42,424 bases of DNA from Hylemonella sp. (GCA_030680575.1 JAUXVI010000048.1:1-42424), one strand, 5' to 3'. Positions 1 to 8,940 are shown, counted from the stretch's first letter. Numbers and translations are program-made. Notes: generated by a model from the sequence alone, not told the origin.

Positions 1-1
1 G

Positions 2-832
2 ATCTTGCCGGCCTTCGGCATCATCAGCCAGATCGTGCCGGCGTTCGCCCGCAAGAAGCTGTTCGGCTACGCCTCCATGGTGTATGCCACCTCCTCGATT
101 GCCATCCTGTCCTTCATCGTGTGGGCTCACCACATGTTCACCACCGGCATGCCGGTGACAGGTCAGCTGTTCTTCATGTACGCCACCATGCTGATTGCGG
201 TGCCGACGGCCGTGAAGATCTTCAACTGGCTGGCCACCATGTGGCGCGGTTCGATGACCTTTGAAACCCCGATGCTGTTCGCCATCGGCTTCATCTTCGT
301 GTTCACCATGGGCGGCTTCACCGGCCTGATCCCGGCCGTGGCCCCGATCGACATCCAGATCCAGGACACCTACTACATCGTGGCCCACTTCCACTATGTG
401 CTGGTGGCCGGTTCGCTGTTCACCCTGTTCGCCGGCTTCTATTACTGGAGCCCGAAGTGGACCGGTGTCATGTACAGCGAAACACGCGGCAAGATCCACT
501 TCTGGTGGTCGCTGATTTCGTTCAACATCACCTTCTTCCCGATGCACTTCCTGGGTCTGGCCGGCATGCCGCGTCGTTATGCCGACTACCCGATGCAGTT
601 CGCTGACTTCAATGCCATCGCTTCCGTGGGTGCCTTCGGCTTTGGTCTGGCTCAGGTCTATTTCTTCCTGTTCATCGTGGTGCCCACCATGCGTGGCAAG
701 GGCGAGAAGGCTGCCCAGAAGCCGTGGGAAGCCGCTGAAGGTCTCGAGTGGGAAGTGCCGTCGCCGGCACCGTTCCACACCTTCGAGAATCCGCCGAAGC
801 TGGATGCCACGGCAACCCGCGTGATCGGCTGA
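2..832 (+). CDS. ctaD: Cytochrome c oxidase subunit I, C-terminal part (gene begins before the window)
   Basis: Catalytic haem-copper subunit of the aa3-type terminal oxidase in the inner membrane. The frame is open from the first bases, so the 5' part lies outside the window; 276 residues are visible. The pair of CuB-ligand histidines (WAHHMFTTG, about nt 122-148) and the haem a/a3 ligand motif AHFHYV (about nt 380-400) are both present. Several hydrophobic membrane segments follow. The TTG at position 5 is internal and not a start. It is the first visible gene of a long plus-strand cox assembly cluster. Identity is certain from these family hallmarks. Confidence 0.97.
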   Translation: MLPAFGIISQIVPAFARKKLFGYASMVYATSSIAILSFIVWAHHMFTTGMPVTGQLFFMYATMLIAVPTAVKIFNWLATMWRGSMTFETPMLFAIGFIFVFTMGGFTGLIPAVAPIDIQIQDTYYIVAHFHYVLVAGSLFTLFAGFYYWSPKWTGVMYSETRGKIHFWWSLISFNITFFPMHFLGLAGMPRRYADYPMQFADFNAIASVGAFGFGLAQVYFFLFIVVPTMRGKGEKAAQKPWEAAEGLEWEVPSPAPFHTFENPPKLDATATRVIG

Positions 833-856
833 TCAAGATCGCCTGGAGATCAAACC

Positions 857-970
857 ATGAAATCGCAAGAGCAAAAGAAAGCCAATGTCCGGATGGCACT
901 GATTCTGGTGTCGGTGGTGCTGGTGTTCTTCTTCGGTTTCATGGCCAAGATGGTCCTGCTCGGCAAGTAA
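857..970 (+). CDS. Small single-span membrane protein of the cox cluster (37 aa)
   Basis: A 37-residue ORF: a charged N-terminus (MKSQEQKKANVR), one hydrophobic span (residues about 13-34) and a short basic end. It sits 24 bp after the ctaD stop and 9 bp before ctaG. A GGAG sequence at 845-848 precedes the ATG at a spacing of about 8. Betaproteobacterial cox clusters usually carry such a tiny protein between ctaD and ctaG, often called cytochrome oxidase small assembly protein. The role is inferred from position and topology only. Confidence 0.75.
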   Translation: MKSQEQKKANVRMALILVSVVLVFFFGFMAKMVLLGK

Positions 971-979
971 GAAACCAAC

Positions 980-1588
980 ATGAGCTTGCGGACCGAAAAC
1001 GTCAAGATGGTGGGCAAGCTGGTCGTGGTTGCGGCCGGCATGTTCGGCTTCGGCTACGCCTTGGTCCCCATTTACAAGCATCTCTGCGAGGCCTTGGGCA
1101 TCAACATCCTGGCGCTCGGCGAACGCGAAATGCGGGGTGGCCGGGCGACCTTGCCCGCCAATACGCAGGTTGATACGAGTCGTACCATCACGGTGGAATT
1201 CGATGCCAACGCGCGTGGCCCCTGGAGTTTCCGGCCGGCCAAGCGTTCGCTGCAGGTGCATCCGGGCGAGCTGGCAACGGTGATGTACGAGTTCCAGAAT
1301 GTGCAGGACCGTCGCATGTCAGCGCAAGCCATCCCGAGTTATGCGCCGCGGCAGGCTTCGGCCCACTTCAACAAGCTGGAGTGCTTCTGCTTCAACGAGT
1401 ACACGCTTGAGCCCGGTGAGAAGAAGGAGTGGCCGGTTGCCTTTGTGATCGATCCCAAGCTGTCGAAGGACGTGACCACCATCACCTTGTCCTACACGTT
1501 CTTTGAAGTGGGCAGCAAGACGCCGCCCGCACCCGGATCGAACACTGGCAAGACCGTGGCCCGTCTGCCATCTGGAGTTGGGGCATGA
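980..1588 (+). CDS. ctaG: Cytochrome c oxidase assembly protein CtaG/Cox11 (CuB insertion)
   Basis: Membrane-anchored periplasmic copper chaperone that delivers copper to the CuB centre of subunit I. The 202-residue protein has one N-terminal membrane span (residues about 13-31) and the copper-binding CFCF motif at C135/C137, followed by the conserved EPGEKKEWPVAFVIDP stretch. Length fits the family. It overlaps the next gene by 4 bp (ATGA), which suggests translational coupling. Confidence 0.96.
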   Translation: MSLRTENVKMVGKLVVVAAGMFGFGYALVPIYKHLCEALGINILALGEREMRGGRATLPANTQVDTSRTITVEFDANARGPWSFRPAKRSLQVHPGELATVMYEFQNVQDRRMSAQAIPSYAPRQASAHFNKLECFCFNEYTLEPGEKKEWPVAFVIDPKLSKDVTTITLSYTFFEVGSKTPPAPGSNTGKTVARLPSGVGA

Positions 1589-1806
1589 GCCACACACCCG
1601 CTGGCAAGAGCAGCATGCCCAAGGGTTCGTTCTGGCACACGGTCAAGGCCGTGGCCTGGTCGTTTATTGGTGTTCGAAAGAACAGCAGCTTTCAGGAAGA
1701 CATTGGTCGCCTGAACCCCTTTCACATCATCGTGGTGGGAATTGTTGGGGCGTTGATTTTTGTAGTGAGTTTGATTGCATTGGTGAACTGGGTCGTGGCC
1801 AAGTGA
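1585..1806 (+). CDS. DUF2970 family small membrane protein
   Basis: A 73-residue protein with an N-terminal soluble part (KGSFWHTVKAVAWSFIGVR) and one C-terminal hydrophobic span (about residues 47-70). The WSFIGVRKNSSFQED and NPFHI pattern is typical of the DUF2970 proteins found between ctaG and ctaE in betaproteobacteria. It starts inside the ctaG stop codon (ATGA overlap). Function is unknown; an accessory role in oxidase assembly is inferred from location. Confidence 0.85.
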   Translation: MSHTPAGKSSMPKGSFWHTVKAVAWSFIGVRKNSSFQEDIGRLNPFHIIVVGIVGALIFVVSLIALVNWVVAK

Positions 1807-1859
1807 GCCAGACCCGTTGATCGGAAAAATTGAAGAGAACCGGAAGGAATGGAGCAAAA

Positions 1860-2741
1860 ATGAGTTCGACAACACACGGCGGCACCCCGTACTACTTTGT
1901 GCCCGGCCCCTCACGCCATCCTGTCATGGCTGCGATCGGCCTGTTCTTTGTCATCCTGGGCGCCGGTCAATGGATCAATGGCGCCGAGTGGGGCAAGTAC
2001 TCCCTGTTCGCCGGCATGGCTTGGTGGCTGGTGGTGTTGTACCAATGGTTCCGCGATGCGGTGGCCGAGAGCGAAGGCGGCCAGTACGGTCACAAGATCG
2101 ACCTGTCCTATCGCTGGAGCATGACCTGGTTCATCTTCTCCGAAGTCATGTTCTTCGGTGCTTTCTTCACCGCCCTGTGGTGGGCACGTGCCCATTCGGT
2201 GCCGGCCCTGGGTAGCCTGGACAACGCCTTGCTCTGGCCCGACTTCAAGGCGGTCTGGCCGAGTGTTGCCGCAGGCGTCACGGCTTCGCCGGCCGGCATT
2301 GTGGAGCCCTTCCAGACCATGGGTCCGTTCTGGCTGCCCACGATCAACACCGCTCTGCTGCTCACCTCTGGTGTGACCCTCACCATTGCCCACCATGCAT
2401 TGCGTGACGGCAACCGCGGCAAGACCATCGGTTTCATGTGGACCACCGTGCTGCTGGGTATCGTCTTCCTGTTTGTGCAGGGTTATGAATATGCACACGC
2501 CTACAGCGATCTGAACCTCAAGCTGACGTCCGGCATCTACGGCTCGACCTTCTTCATGTTGACGGGTTTCCACGGTTTCCACGTGCTGGTTGGCATGCTG
2601 ATGCTGTTGTTCATCACCCTGCGTCTGCAGAAAGGCCACTTCACGGCTGAGCGCCACTTCGGCTTCGAAGGTGCGGCCTGGTACTGGCACTTCGTGGACG
2701 TGGTGTGGCTCGGCCTGTACATCCTCGTCTACTGGATGTAA
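1860..2741 (+). CDS. ctaE: Cytochrome c oxidase subunit III
   Basis: Structural subunit III of the aa3 oxidase, a seven-helix integral membrane protein. The 293-residue product from ATG 1860 has the family motifs WFIFSEVMFFGAFFTALWW and TGFHGFHVLVG and ends in the WHFVDVVWLGLYILVYW helix. An in-frame ATG 30 bp upstream exists, but 1860 follows a GGAAGGAATGGAG purine run and gives the usual N-terminus (MSSTTHGGTPYYFVPGPSRHP). It closes the first part of the cox cluster and is followed by a palindromic element and a terminator. Confidence 0.96.
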   Translation: MSSTTHGGTPYYFVPGPSRHPVMAAIGLFFVILGAGQWINGAEWGKYSLFAGMAWWLVVLYQWFRDAVAESEGGQYGHKIDLSYRWSMTWFIFSEVMFFGAFFTALWWARAHSVPALGSLDNALLWPDFKAVWPSVAAGVTASPAGIVEPFQTMGPFWLPTINTALLLTSGVTLTIAHHALRDGNRGKTIGFMWTTVLLGIVFLFVQGYEYAHAYSDLNLKLTSGIYGSTFFMLTGFHGFHVLVGMLMLLFITLRLQKGHFTAERHFGFEGAAWYWHFVDVVWLGLYILVYWM

Positions 2742-2751
2742 AGGGCTACTG

Positions 2752-2862
2752 CGCGGGCGCATTGCGTCGTTGGGCGGTGCTCGGAATCCTCACGTACCCC
2801 AAGGTACGTTCCGGTTCCTGCGCTCCGTCCGCCTAGCACTGCATCCCGCTCGCTACGCCCGG
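2752..2862. repeat. REP-like imperfect palindrome after ctaE
   Basis: An intergenic sequence built as a large imperfect inverted repeat centred on 2800/2801. The perfect inner arms are ACGTACC (2792-2798) and GGTACGT (2803-2809); the similarity continues outwards with mismatches on both sides (GGGCGG on the left against CCGTCCGCC on the right). I recall similar sequences as dispersed intergenic palindromes in Comamonadaceae; only this copy is in the window. Confidence 0.55.
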
Positions 2863-2875
2863 GTGGTTTGGCAAT

Positions 2876-2910
2876 AAAAACAAAAGCCGCATGAAGCGGC
2901 TTTTGTTTTT
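2876..2910. terminator. Bidirectional intrinsic terminator between ctaE and the DUF2909 gene
   Basis: A perfect 15-bp stem, AAAAACAAAAGCCGC (2876-2890), loop ATGAA, and GCGGCTTTTGTTTTT (2896-2910). T-rich on both strands, it can end ctaE transcription on the plus strand and the convergent DUF2909 gene on the minus strand. Confidence 0.92.
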
Positions 2911-2922
2911 GTTTGAGATGGA

Positions 2923-3144
2923 TTATTTTCCGGCAGGAATGCCGGTGGGCTGGATGTAGCCGAGCTTCCAGGCGATCAGGATGCAGACGAACACCAGAAT
3001 GGAAAAGCCGACCCGCAAGGCAAGGGCCCGGGCCATGTTGCTGCTTTTGGGCTTGCCATCGCGGCCGTCCTTCATCATGAAGAACAGGGCAGAACCCAGG
3101 CTGGCGATGATGGCCAGGAACGCAAGCGCAATCAGGTATTTCAT
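2923..3144 (-). CDS. Twin-transmembrane protein, DUF2909 family
   Basis: A 73-residue protein with two hydrophobic spans (about residues 3-23 and 46-66) separated by a basic loop with KDGRDGKPKSSNMARAL. This twin-span architecture and the position between ctaE and SURF1 match DUF2909 proteins of beta- and gammaproteobacterial cox clusters. It is transcribed against its neighbours and its start lies only 15 bp from the SURF1 start, so the promoters must overlap. The longer reading frame upstream of this ATG is a shadow of SURF1. Function unknown. Confidence 0.85.
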   Translation of the reverse strand: MKYLIALAFLAIIASLGSALFFMMKDGRDGKPKSSNMARALALRVGFSILVFVCILIAWKLGYIQPTGIPAGK

Positions 3145-3159
3145 GAGCGAGATTATCGC

Positions 3160-3894
3160 GTGACTGCACGTATGAATGAACGTACCCGGTTCTGGCTGAT
3201 CACCCTGCTGGCGTTGCTGGCGGTTGCCGTCACGGCTTCGCTCGGGCGCTGGCAGCTGTCGCGGGCGGCGGCCAAGGAGGCTTTGCAGGCGAGCATGGAG
3301 GCGCGCGCAGCGGAGCCGGTGCTGGAGGGGGCCACCCTGCGCGGCGATATCGCGGCAGACGTGCTTGTGCATCGCCGCATCGTGGCACGTGGGCAGTGGT
3401 TGGCCGATCGGACGGTGTTCCTGGACAACCGCCAGATGAATGGGCGGGTGGGCTTTTTCGTGGTCACGCCCTTGCGCCTTGAAGGCAGCGAGGTGAGCGT
3501 GCTGGTGCAGCGCGGCTGGGTGCCGCGCAATTTTGAAGACCGCAGTCGCGTGCCGGTTGTCGAGACGCCCGATGGGCCGGTCACCGTGGTGGGGCGGATT
3601 GTCCCGCCGCCGGGCAAGCTCTATGAGCTGGGGGCAACCGAGGCGGGGCCGATCCGGCAAAATCTCGATCTGGCGCAGTTCAGGAGCGAGACGGGGCTGC
3701 CGCTGGCAGCCGTGTCGATTCAGCAGATGGATGCTGCCGGCGATGGACTGGCGCGTGATTGGCCGCCAAGCAACACCGGTGTCGACAAACACTACGGCTA
3801 CGCATTTCAATGGTTTGGGCTCTGTGCCCTGATTGCAGTACTTTATGTCTGGTTCCAAATTGTCAGAAGATTCTTCCAACGCAAGCCGAGCTGA
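3160..3894 (+). CDS. SURF1 family cytochrome oxidase assembly protein
   Basis: Assembly factor for the haem a/a3 centre of subunit I. The 244-residue protein has a membrane span at each end (about residues 9-26 and 217-236) and a periplasmic middle domain. LGRWQLSRAAAKEAL after the first helix and LDNRQMNGRVGFFVVTPL are SURF1 hallmarks. The GTG at 3160 has GAGCGAG 8 bp upstream; ATG 3172 is the alternative and would remove four residues. The C-terminus overlaps the next gene by about 50 bp. Confidence 0.93.
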   Translation: MTARMNERTRFWLITLLALLAVAVTASLGRWQLSRAAAKEALQASMEARAAEPVLEGATLRGDIAADVLVHRRIVARGQWLADRTVFLDNRQMNGRVGFFVVTPLRLEGSEVSVLVQRGWVPRNFEDRSRVPVVETPDGPVTVVGRIVPPPGKLYELGATEAGPIRQNLDLAQFRSETGLPLAAVSIQQMDAAGDGLARDWPPSNTGVDKHYGYAFQWFGLCALIAVLYVWFQIVRRFFQRKPS

Positions 3895-4570
3895 TGAGGG
3901 TGGCGATCACCCGCTCGGGCTGACGGTGTATTCCCTGCCAGAGCCTGGGCAGGCCATGGCGGAGGAGGTGCGACGCACCCGTCTCGGCCGCTGGAAAATG
4001 ATTGCCGTGTTGCTGGTGTGCGCCGCGCCAGTGATCGCCTCTTATTTCACCTATTACGTGATCCGGCCGGAAGGGCGGCGCAATTTTGGTGAACTGATCG
4101 ACCCGCAGCGGCCGCTGCCCGAACATGCGGGCACGGGCCTGGATGGCAAGACCGTCAATCTGGGCGAGCTCAAGGGACAGTGGCTGCTGGTGAGCGTGGG
4201 GAGTGGCAACTGTCAGGATGCCTGCGTGCAGCAGCTTTACCTGCAGCGTCAGCTGCGCGAGGGCTTGGGCAAGGACAAGGACCGCCTGGACCGGGTCTGG
4301 CTCGTCAACGACGCGCAGACGGTGTCGCCGGAACTGCTGCCCGGCCTGAAGGAGGCCACGGTGCTGCGCGTGTCACAGGCTGAGCTGGATCGCTGGCTGG
4401 TGCCGGCGGCAGGGCACGCCCTGTCGGAACATCTGTACGTCGTCGATCCACTGGGCAACCTGATGCTGCGTTTCCCGGCCAACCTGGATGTGGCTACTGC
4501 AGCCAAGGCGAAGCGCGACCTGGAGCGCCTGATGCGCGCTTCCAACTCGTGGGATCAGGCCGGGAGGTAA
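3845..4570 (+). CDS. Membrane-anchored SCO-like thioredoxin-fold protein of the cox cluster
   Basis: A 241-residue protein with a cytoplasmic N-terminus of about 50 residues, one membrane span (about 51-71) and a periplasmic domain. The domain shows a CxxxC pair (C123, C127 in SGNCQDAC) and a later HLYVVDPLGNLMLRFP stretch, the layout of Sco/thioredoxin-like proteins, although overall similarity to true Sco is low. It starts inside SURF1; ATG 3845 was chosen over 3833. It is often annotated only as a transmembrane protein. A role in copper or thiol handling for the oxidase is inferred. Confidence 0.8.
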   Translation: MSGSKLSEDSSNASRADEGGDHPLGLTVYSLPEPGQAMAEEVRRTRLGRWKMIAVLLVCAAPVIASYFTYYVIRPEGRRNFGELIDPQRPLPEHAGTGLDGKTVNLGELKGQWLLVSVGSGNCQDACVQQLYLQRQLREGLGKDKDRLDRVWLVNDAQTVSPELLPGLKEATVLRVSQAELDRWLVPAAGHALSEHLYVVDPLGNLMLRFPANLDVATAAKAKRDLERLMRASNSWDQAGR

Positions 4571-4576
4571 GTTCGC

Positions 4577-5731
4577 ATGAACGCCACTGCGCTTTACGAT
4601 CTGTCGCCCGTCATCTGGCTCATGGGGGTCGGCGTGGTGCTGGCCCTCGGGCCGTTGGCCTGGGTCTGGCTGCGCAATCGGCAGGCCTCGCATGCGAGTC
4701 GCCTGCAGGCCTTGACGGTGCTGACCTTGTTTCTGACCTTTGATTTGGTGCTGTTCGGTGCCTTCACGCGCCTGACGGACTCCGGTCTGGGCTGCCCGGA
4801 CTGGCCCGGCTGTTACGGCAATGCCAGTCCGGTGGGTGCGCATGCCGAAATCTCGGCGGCGCAGCAGGCCATGCCCACCGGCCCTGTGACGCACGGCAAG
4901 GCCTGGGTCGAGATGATCCACCGCTACCTGGCCACCGCTGTCGGCGTGCTGATTCTGGTGCTGGCGGTTGTGAGCTGGCTGGACCGTCGCCGCCAGAGTG
5001 GCCAGACCGGCATCAACCCCTGGTGGCCCACGCTGACCCTGCTCTGGGTGTGCATCCAGGGGGCGTTCGGTGCGCTGACAGTCACCATGAAACTGTTTCC
5101 TGCCATCGTCACCTTGCATTTGCTTGGGGGCCTGTTGCTGTTGGCGCTGCTGTGCGTTCAGGCGGTGCGATATGCGCAGCTGCATCGTGCCTCCGCTGTC
5201 GTTGCCGTGAGTCCTGTGCTGCGACGCCTGCTGGGGCTGGGCTTGATCCTGTTGTGGCTGCAGGTTGCGCTCGGTGGCTGGGTCAGCACCAACTACGCGG
5301 TGCTGGCGTGCACCGAATTCCCGACCTGCCAGGCCAGCTGGTGGCCCGAGATGAATTTTGCGCAGGGCTTCGAGCTGTGGCGTGAACTGGGCCTGACCGG
5401 CGACGGCCAGCACATCAGTTTTGCCGCGCTCACGGCCATCCACTATGTGCACCGGCTCATGGCCTATGCCGTCCTCAGCGTGTTGGCACTGCTGGCCTGG
5501 CGCATGCGTGCCGTGGCCGGCTGGCACCGTGCCGCCAACGGGTTGGCGGCCTTGCTGCTGCTGCAGTTCCTGACCGGCTTGAGCAATGTGGTGCTCGACT
5601 GGCCGTTGCTGGCTGCCGTCTTGCACACCGGCGGCGCCGCGGCCCTGGTGGTGGTGTTGACCTGGAGTCTGGCGGGCACACGTTCCGCAAGCCAAGCGGC
5701 TCCCTTATCCGTTTCGAGTATCGCCGCATGA
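4577..5731 (+). CDS. ctaA: Haem A synthase, CtaA/COX15 family
   Basis: Oxidises the C8 methyl group of haem O to make haem A for subunit I; an integral membrane protein with about eight spans. The 384-residue sequence has the conserved [16 protein letters not shown] motif after the second helix, the haem-binding histidine regions [22 protein letters not shown] and VLHTGGAA, and a second Cys pair in ACTEFPTCQ. It begins 6 bp after the SCO-like gene and overlaps ctaB by 4 bp (ATGA). Confidence 0.95.
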   Translation: MNATALYDLSPVIWLMGVGVVLALGPLAWVWLRNRQASHASRLQALTVLTLFLTFDLVLFGAFTRLTDSGLGCPDWPGCYGNASPVGAHAEISAAQQAMPTGPVTHGKAWVEMIHRYLATAVGVLILVLAVVSWLDRRRQSGQTGINPWWPTLTLLWVCIQGAFGALTVTMKLFPAIVTLHLLGGLLLLALLCVQAVRYAQLHRASAVVAVSPVLRRLLGLGLILLWLQVALGGWVSTNYAVLACTEFPTCQASWWPEMNFAQGFELWRELGLTGDGQHISFAALTAIHYVHRLMAYAVLSVLALLAWRMRAVAGWHRAANGLAALLLLQFLTGLSNVVLDWPLLAAVLHTGGAAALVVVLTWSLAGTRSASQAAPLSVSSIAA

Positions 5732-6624
5732 GCGTCCCATCTTCCCTACACCAATCTTCCGTGTTCAGCCAGTTCTATGCGCTGATGAAACCGCGCGTGA
5801 TTCAGCTCATCGTCTTTTGTGCCCTGATCGGCATGGTGCTGGCTGTGCCCGGCCTGCCCAGCTGGGGCGAGTTGCAGCTGATGTTGCTGGCCTGCGTCGG
5901 CATCTGGCTGGTGGCAGGCGCCGCGGCAGCCTTCAACTGCATTGTCGAAAAAGGCATTGATGCCAAGATGAAGCGAACTGCCTGGCGGCCGACCGCCAAA
6001 GGCGAGTTGAGCGATGTGCAGACCCTGCTGTTTTCTGCCGTGCTGTGCGCGGCCGGCTCGGCACTGCTGTATGTCTGGGTCAACCCCTTGACGATGTGGC
6101 TGACCTTCGCCACCTTCGTTGGCTACGCGGTGGTCTACACCGTGATTCTCAAGCCGCTGACGCCGCAGAACATTGTCATCGGCGGCGCCTCCGGCGCCAT
6201 GCCGCCGGTGCTGGGCTGGGCCGCCATGACCGGCGACGTCGGCCCCGAGGCGCTGATTCTTTTTCTCATCATCTTCCTGTGGACGCCGCCGCACTTCTGG
6301 GCGCTGGCCCTGTACCGGGTGGAGGACTACCGCAAGTCCGGCCTGCCCATGCTGCCGGTGACGCATGGCAACGCGTTCACGCGCCTGCAGATTCTGCTCT
6401 ACACCCTGGTCCTGTTCGCCGCCTGCCTGATGCCCTTCATCTACCGCATGAGCTCCTGGCTCTACCTGGTGGCGGCCGTCGTGCTCAGCATCGGTTTCTT
6501 CGTTTATGCGTTCAGGCTCTGGCGCAACTATTCCGACGAGCTGGCGCGCAAGACCTTCCGCTTTTCCCTGATTCACCTGAGCGTGCTGTTCGCGGCACTG
6601 CTGCTTGACCACTACCTGCTGTGA
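5728..6624 (+). CDS. ctaB: Protohaem IX farnesyltransferase (haem O synthase)
   Basis: UbiA-superfamily prenyltransferase that transfers a farnesyl group to protohaem IX to make haem O. The 298-residue membrane protein has the diagnostic motif [19 protein letters not shown] and the second conserved motif [17 protein letters not shown]. About nine hydrophobic segments are visible. Its start overlaps the ctaA stop, consistent with coupled synthesis of successive pathway enzymes. Confidence 0.96.
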   Translation: MSVPSSLHQSSVFSQFYALMKPRVIQLIVFCALIGMVLAVPGLPSWGELQLMLLACVGIWLVAGAAAAFNCIVEKGIDAKMKRTAWRPTAKGELSDVQTLLFSAVLCAAGSALLYVWVNPLTMWLTFATFVGYAVVYTVILKPLTPQNIVIGGASGAMPPVLGWAAMTGDVGPEALILFLIIFLWTPPHFWALALYRVEDYRKSGLPMLPVTHGNAFTRLQILLYTLVLFAACLMPFIYRMSSWLYLVAAVVLSIGFFVYAFRLWRNYSDELARKTFRFSLIHLSVLFAALLLDHYLL

Positions 6625-6630
6625 GCCATC

Positions 6631-7239
6631 ATGAGCAAACGAAATACTCTTAAATTGATAGCATTTGGTGCACTATTAGCGGGGGTTATTGGCATTTTGA
6701 GTGCATGCTCCGACAGCAAGCCGCAATTCGCCGCGATCGACGTGACTGGCGCCGACTATGCCAAGGACTTTCAGCTCACCGACCACAACGGCCAGCCGCG
6801 CAGCCTGCAGGACTTCCGCGGCAAGATTGTGGTGCTGTTCTTTGGCTACACCCAGTGTCCGGATGTCTGCCCGACCTCCATGACCGAGCTGGTAGAGGTC
6901 AAGAAGCTGCTGGGCGCCGATGGCGACAAGCTGCAGGGCCTGTTCGTCACGGTGGACCCGGCACGCGACACGCCCGAGCTGCTGAAGGCCTACATGGCCA
7001 ACTTCGACCCGACCTTCCTCGCGCTCTACGCCGCTTCGCCTGAGAAGCTGGCCGCGCTGGCCAAGGACTACAAGGTCTATTACAAGAAGGTCGAAGGCAA
7101 GACGCCGACCAGCTACACCATGGACCATTCAGCCGGTAGCTACATTTACGACACCGATGGCAAGCTGCGCCTGTACACCCGCTATGGCAGCGGGGCGCCG
7201 GCGATGGCGTCGGACATCAAGCTGCTGCTGCAGAAGTAA
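6631..7239 (+). CDS. Sco1/SenC family copper chaperone lipoprotein
   Basis: Periplasmic, lipid-anchored thioredoxin-fold protein that delivers copper to, or reduces, the CuA centre of subunit II. A lipobox LSAC ends at C26. The copper-binding CPDVC is at C76/C80 and the third ligand is H166 in MDHSAG, so all ligands are present. Length 202 residues is normal. The first 70 bases of the gene, encoding the signal sequence, are unusually AT-rich and contain a copy of the dispersed repeat described at 6648-6700. Confidence 0.95.
   Translation: MSKRNTLKLIAFGALLAGVIGILSACSDSKPQFAAIDVTGADYAKDFQLTDHNGQPRSLQDFRGKIVVLFFGYTQCPDVCPTSMTELVEVKKLLGADGDKLQGLFVTVDPARDTPELLKAYMANFDPTFLALYAASPEKLAALAKDYKVYYKKVEGKTPTSYTMDHSAGSYIYDTDGKLRLYTRYGSGAPAMASDIKLLLQK
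6648..6700 (+). repeat. Dispersed AT-rich repeat inside the sco signal-peptide region
   Basis: Contains AAATTGATAGCATTTGGTGC (6652-6671), which shares the TNATAGC...TTGGNGC pattern with segments at 16498-16560 (inverted), 20654-20686 and 21685-21732 (inverted). Here it is read in frame and supplies hydrophobic signal-peptide residues. Confidence 0.6.
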
Positions 7240-7279
7240 CGACCTGCTTCCTGGTTGGGGTACTGACGGGCCCAGCGCA

Positions 7280-7300
7280 TGTCGGGATGGTCGCCCGACA
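7280..7300. other. Inverted repeat between convergent sco and DUF2325 genes
   Basis: TGTCGGG (7280-7286), spacer of 7, CCCGACA (7294-7300). It lies in the 99-bp convergent intergenic gap and may form a hairpin, but no T-run follows on either strand, so an intrinsic terminator is not established. Confidence 0.4.
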
Positions 7301-7338
7301 CGGGTGCCGCGTCAGGCACTCGACCCCAACGCCAGCGT

Positions 7339-8595
7339 TCAGGAAGCGGCCGGCAGCGCCACCTCATTCAACGCCCGCTCCAGCGCCGCCCGACTCGGCG
7401 TTTCTACAAACACGCATTGTTTGCCAGTCCGTTTGCAATGGTCCTTCACGCGCCAGTAGGCGTTGTGGCTGATGCAGCCGCTCTGGCAGATCACCAGGTC
7501 GGCCGCAGCCAGGGTGGCGTCGAGCTGGCTGGCGTTGTCTTCTTCGCCGCCGTCGTGGTGCAGGAAGCGCGCACCGGTGTGCTCGATCACCTGGCGGTAG
7601 ATCGGCACGCTGGCCGTGCGGCCACCCACACACAGGACAGAGCGCTTGCACAGCAGCGGTGCTGCGTTGCAGGTCGGAGGGGCCGCTTCGGTCCATGTGC
7701 GGCTGCGCAGTTGGCCGATTTGTGACTCGGCTTCTTCGGCGCGTTGGCGCTGGCGTTCGGCATCCTGATGTGCCTGTTGCAGCGCGCGCTGCAGATGCTG
7801 GATCTGTTCGTTTTGTTGCCGGTTCTGCTGTGTGAGCGCCATGCGTTCGCGCAAGCCGGGCGCTGCCTGCTCCTGCGCGGCCAGTTGTTCGCGTTCCAGC
7901 TGCAATTCGGTGGCCGTGCGCAGCAGTTCGGCGCGCACACGCATCAGCTCGCCCTGCTGTTGTTCCAGGCGCAGCGAGAATTCGGCTGCTTGGTTGCGGC
8001 TGCGGTGCTGGGCGGCCGCCAGTTCGCGCGTCAGCACGCCGTTTTCATGCGCCAGCGCATCCAGGCGCGTCAGGTCGGCGCGCGTGGCGGCGCCCACCTG
8101 GTGCTGCAGCATGTGCGCCTCGCCCAGCACGCGGTGTTCCAGTGCGGGCGTGCAGCGCGGGTGCGTCAGTGTGGCCCACAGGGCGCCAGCCCAGTCGGCA
8201 TTGGCGCAGGCGCTGCGCCACCAGGCCGCCAGGGCCTCGCTGTGTTTGAGCTGGGCGGCGGCGCTCACCACCAGGCTGTAGCGGCGTTCCAGTTCCTTCT
8301 GCACCGCCTCGGCCATGGGTGTGCGGTGCTTGCATTCGGTGACCACGGTGCAGTGCACCTCGTAGTCGCTGCAGGCTGTCATGTCGCCCAGCGTGCGCTC
8401 GGCCAAGCGCCTGAGCAGCGGTATGGGCAGGCAGACGCCGACTACCGGGCAGAAGGCATGGCCATCGAGCTCCCACAGCCGCCGCCGGCGCGAGCCTTGC
8501 GGCGCTGGGGATGAAGGCGTGCGCCGCTGCGGCTGCGCGTAGGGCAGTGCAGCCTCCAGGGCAGATTGCAGCGGGTCGGGTTTGGCTTGGCACAT
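7339..8595 (-). CDS. DUF2325 domain protein with long coiled coil
   Basis: A 418-residue protein with three parts: an N-terminal region with several Cys and His (about 1-110), a long Gln/Glu/Arg-rich coiled coil (about 195-305), and a C-terminal DUF2325 domain starting RSVLCVGGRTASVPIYRQVI and containing CQSGCISHNAYWRVKDHCKR. DUF2325 domains are annotated from sequence only and have no firm function. The ATG has AGGAG 8 bp upstream. It is the second gene behind a Fur box, so iron-dependent expression is likely. Confidence 0.85.
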   Translation of the reverse strand: MCQAKPDPLQSALEAALPYAQPQRRTPSSPAPQGSRRRRLWELDGHAFCPVVGVCLPIPLLRRLAERTLGDMTACSDYEVHCTVVTECKHRTPMAEAVQKELERRYSLVVSAAAQLKHSEALAAWWRSACANADWAGALWATLTHPRCTPALEHRVLGEAHMLQHQVGAATRADLTRLDALAHENGVLTRELAAAQHRSRNQAAEFSLRLEQQQGELMRVRAELLRTATELQLEREQLAAQEQAAPGLRERMALTQQNRQQNEQIQHLQRALQQAHQDAERQRQRAEEAESQIGQLRSRTWTEAAPPTCNAAPLLCKRSVLCVGGRTASVPIYRQVIEHTGARFLHHDGGEEDNASQLDATLAAADLVICQSGCISHNAYWRVKDHCKRTGKQCVFVETPSRAALERALNEVALPAAS

Positions 8596-8610
8596 GGGGC
8601 AGCTCCTGGG

Positions 8611-8940
8611 TCAGTGCAGCAGGCTGGCCGCTTCGGGGGGCATGGCGGCGCACAGCTCGGTGGCCATGACGGGCGTCCTGTCATGGCCGGCTGCGTTGCA
8701 CACGGCGACCCAGCGCTCATGGGCATTGGCCATGACCTGGCGCAAGGCCGGGCTGGCATGCGGGTGGGTCTTGAGGAAGAACAGGTTGGAGACGATCTTG
8801 CGCGCCATCAGCAGGCGCTGCCGCGCGGGGCTGGTGGCTGCCTGGGTAGCTGGCACGGCCCAGCAGGTCATAAGGGCGAAGGTGCCTGCCACCAGGGCTT
8901 CAAGACAGGGCACAGCGAGTTCATCATGGGTCGAGGGCAT
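8611..8940 (-). CDS. Unknown 109-residue protein, first gene of a Fur-box operon
   Basis: I do not recognise this family. The protein is mainly helical by composition, with a hydrophobic segment near residues 15-33 (LVAGTFALMTCWAVPATQA) that could be a weak membrane or signal segment, then a soluble part with KTHPHASPALRQVMANAHERW. GGAG precedes the ATG by 6 bp, and the gene ends 15 bp before the DUF2325 start, so the two are co-transcribed. The Fur box 43 bp upstream of the start suggests induction under iron limitation. Confidence 0.75.
   Translation of the reverse strand: MPSTHDELAVPCLEALVAGTFALMTCWAVPATQAATSPARQRLLMARKIVSNLFFLKTHPHASPALRQVMANAHERWVAVCNAAGHDRTPVMATELCAAMPPEAASLLH

Noticed and set aside
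4373..5695. A 440-residue minus-strand open frame opposite ctaA
   Set aside because: Gln/His/Arg-rich shadow of a membrane-protein gene in GC-rich DNA; ctaA is certain.
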